A DNA stretch of 7,124 nucleotides, taken from the NCBI GenBank assembly GCA_030641605.1, contig DAOWHD010000081.1, positions 1-7,124 of the forward strand, written 5' to 3'. The position numbers and the translations under genes are program-made. Under the pieces are notes generated by a model, which was not told the DNA's origin, searched no databases, and saw nothing but the letters and a program-made list of their open reading frames with translations. This stretch comes from Thermoplasmata archaeon (GTDB lineage: Archaea > Thermoplasmatota > E2 > DHVEG-1). Every line of letters begins with the position of its first letter. Within the stretch, counting starts at the first letter, position 1. Below are positions 6,334 through 7,124 of this stretch, piece after piece.

Positions 6334-6720
6334 ATGGCAAAAGCAGAATCATCTATGAATTTGGAGGAAAACGTAGCCAGTATGGTTTGTTATATAGGCA
6401 CTTGGGTTACAGGACTAATTTTCTATTTTATGGAAAAGAAAAACAAAACAGTACGTTTCCATGCAATGCAATCAATACTAACGTTTCTCCCTTTGATGAT
6501 CATCAGCTATGCACTATGGTGGATAGGGATACCAAAATGGAGTTACGGTGGCGGTTTGTATTATGGAAATTTCAGTCCTGGCATTCCCGCACTTGTATGG
6601 ATATCATATGGGCTTTGGGCATTAACAGGGATCCTCTGGCTTATACTGGTGTTTAAATCATATCAGGGAGAAAAATTCAAACTTCCTGTTGTTGGAGATA
6701 TTGCTGAGAAGCACGCATAA
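6334..6720 (+). CDS. DUF4870 / Tic20-like small membrane protein
   Basis: A 128-residue membrane protein of unknown role. Three hydrophobic segments are visible (about 13-33, 47-65 and 84-108), giving a compact helical bundle. The DUF4870 pattern is clear: NLEENVASMVCYIGTWVTG at 9-27, the VRFHAMQS signature at 40-47 that ends the first loop, and a cytoplasm-type tail YQGEKFKLPVVGDIAEK at 110-126. The loop between segments 2 and 3 is rich in Gly, Tyr and Trp (about 66-82). Distant similarity of this family to Tic20 and related small membrane proteins is known, but no function is established and I do not assign one. The start is fixed by a GAGGTGA ribosome binding site. The final codons and stop form the left arm and loop of a terminator-like hairpin. 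Confidence 0.88.
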   Translation: MAKAESSMNLEENVASMVCYIGTWVTGLIFYFMEKKNKTVRFHAMQSILTFLPLMIISYALWWIGIPKWSYGGGLYYGNFSPGIPALVWISYGLWALTGILWLILVFKSYQGEKFKLPVVGDIAEKHA

Positions 6721-6747
6721 ACTCAGCAATCTCTTTTTTTATTTTTT
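6700..6747 (+). terminator. Hairpin plus T-tract terminator overlapping the DUF4870 stop codon
   Basis: ATTGCTGAG at 6700-6708 and CTCAGCAAT at 6722-6730 form a perfect 9-bp stem with a 13-base loop that contains the TAA stop. Two more base pairs can form outside one mismatch (6697-6698 with 6732-6733). The hairpin is followed directly by seven T (6734-6740), an A and six T (6742-6747). This is the layout of a bacterial intrinsic terminator. In archaea the T-rich tract alone normally suffices. It would separate the upstream genes from truA. Confidence 0.75.
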
Positions 6748-6779
6748 AATTTCATCTAAAAGCTATTCTACTCACATAT

Positions 6780-6790
6780 TTTTTATTATA
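6780..6790 (+). promoter_or_regulatory. truA TATA box (leaderless promoter)
   Basis: TTTTTATTATA at 6780-6790 is an AT-rich TATA-like element centred about 25 bases before the truA ATG at 6811. No Shine-Dalgarno sequence precedes that ATG, and an upstream ATG at 6804 is followed at once by TAA. Both facts fit a leaderless truA mRNA starting at or just before the ATG. The local AT bias makes the exact box uncertain. Confidence 0.5.
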
Positions 6791-6810
6791 ATTGATTATA
6801 CCCATGTAAA

Positions 6811-7124
6811 ATGCGAGTAGCACTAAAATTTGCCTACGATGGAAGAAAAGTTTATGGCTTTGCACGTCAACCAAATGTTGAAACTATTGAAGGAACCCTT
6901 ATTGATGTGTTAATAAATTTGAAATTTATTTCCAATCCGAAAACGGCTTCATTTCGTGCTGCAAGCAGAACGGATAAAGGAGTTTCTGCCCTTGGAAATG
7001 TTATCGCTTTTAATACAGATAAAAAGATACAAAACATACAAAAAGATTGTAATAATAATTTAGATCATATTCTTGTGTATGGAATTAAAAAAGTGTCTTC
7101 TGATTTTTATCCAAGATATGCAAA
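6811..7124 (+). CDS. truA: tRNA pseudouridine synthase TruA (N-terminal part, cut by window edge)
   Basis: Enzyme that isomerises uridine to pseudouridine in the tRNA anticodon stem-loop (positions 38-40 in the bacterial enzyme). The first 104 residues are present, roughly 40 per cent of a normal TruA; the rest lies beyond the right edge and there is no sign of damage. Family features in order: MRVALKFAYDGRKVYGFARQ (1-20), with the TruA-type opening strand and substrate loop, TIEGTLIDVL (25-34), and the catalytic motif RAASRTDKGVSALGNVIAF (49-67), in which Asp55 is the catalytic aspartate (Asp60 in E. coli). The FARQP version of the first loop is, as I recall, common in archaeal members. The gene is set off from the upstream genes by a terminator and has its own promoter. 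Confidence 0.93.
   Translation, partial: MRVALKFAYDGRKVYGFARQPNVETIEGTLIDVLINLKFISNPKTASFRAASRTDKGVSALGNVIAFNTDKKIQNIQKDCNNNLDHILVYGIKKVSSDFYPRYA

Noticed and set aside
6324..6656. A plus-strand frame of 110 codons overlapping the DUF4870 gene
   Set aside because: It begins within the ribosome binding site of the DUF4870 gene and runs in another frame. The DUF4870 frame has the family signature and the better-placed start.
1..7124. tRNA or rRNA genes, CRISPR repeats, insertion sequences, toxin-antitoxin or defence genes
   Set aside because: No cloverleaf, spaced direct repeats, transposase motifs or terminal inverted repeats were seen, and nearly all of the sequence is taken up by recognised genes.

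Overview
The window reads as a stretch of AT-rich archaeal chromosome, most likely euryarchaeal and possibly Thermoplasmatota. The domain assignment rests on the gene set: the chromatin protein Alba, a ThiD-ThiN fusion, an archaeal-size NMD3, the two-subunit indolepyruvate ferredoxin oxidoreductase, and TATA-box promoters placed for leaderless or short-leader transcripts. The phylum is a guess from overall character; no gene here fixes it.

Layout. On the minus strand, from the left edge: alba (cut by the window edge, with its own TATA box and ribosome binding site), and upstream of it thiDN, a bifunctional thiamine biosynthesis gene. A gap of about 100 bp separates thiDN from the divergently transcribed plus-strand cluster iorA-iorB-eamA-nmd3. 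Spacing in the cluster is tight: 0 bp, 17 bp and 17 bp. A 60-bp gap with a strong ribosome binding site leads to a small membrane protein of the DUF4870 type. That gene ends in a hairpin followed by a T-rich tract. Beyond it, truA (tRNA pseudouridine synthase) starts from what looks like a leaderless promoter and runs off the right edge.

How the genes may work together. IorA and IorB form one enzyme that interconverts aryl pyruvates and aryl-acetyl-CoA with ferredoxin, in aromatic amino acid catabolism or in its reverse. It uses thiamine diphosphate, so a thiamine biosynthesis gene diverging from the same intergenic region is a sensible neighbour, although co-regulation is only inferred. The EamA-type transporter next in the operon could move an aromatic acid or amino acid, but its sequence does not show the substrate. 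NMD3 and TruA belong to ribosome and tRNA biology, Alba to chromatin or RNA binding. The window therefore looks mostly like core chromosome. I see no mobile element, CRISPR array, RNA gene or defence locus, and no gene-free stretch reaches 300 bases; the longest is about 103 bp.

I did not find a clearly new system. The points most worth a second look are the bacterial-looking terminator after the DUF4870 gene, the serine at the Alba position that is an acetylated lysine in Sulfolobus, the organisation of the thiDN/iorA divergent region, and the joining of a transporter and NMD3 to the ior genes.
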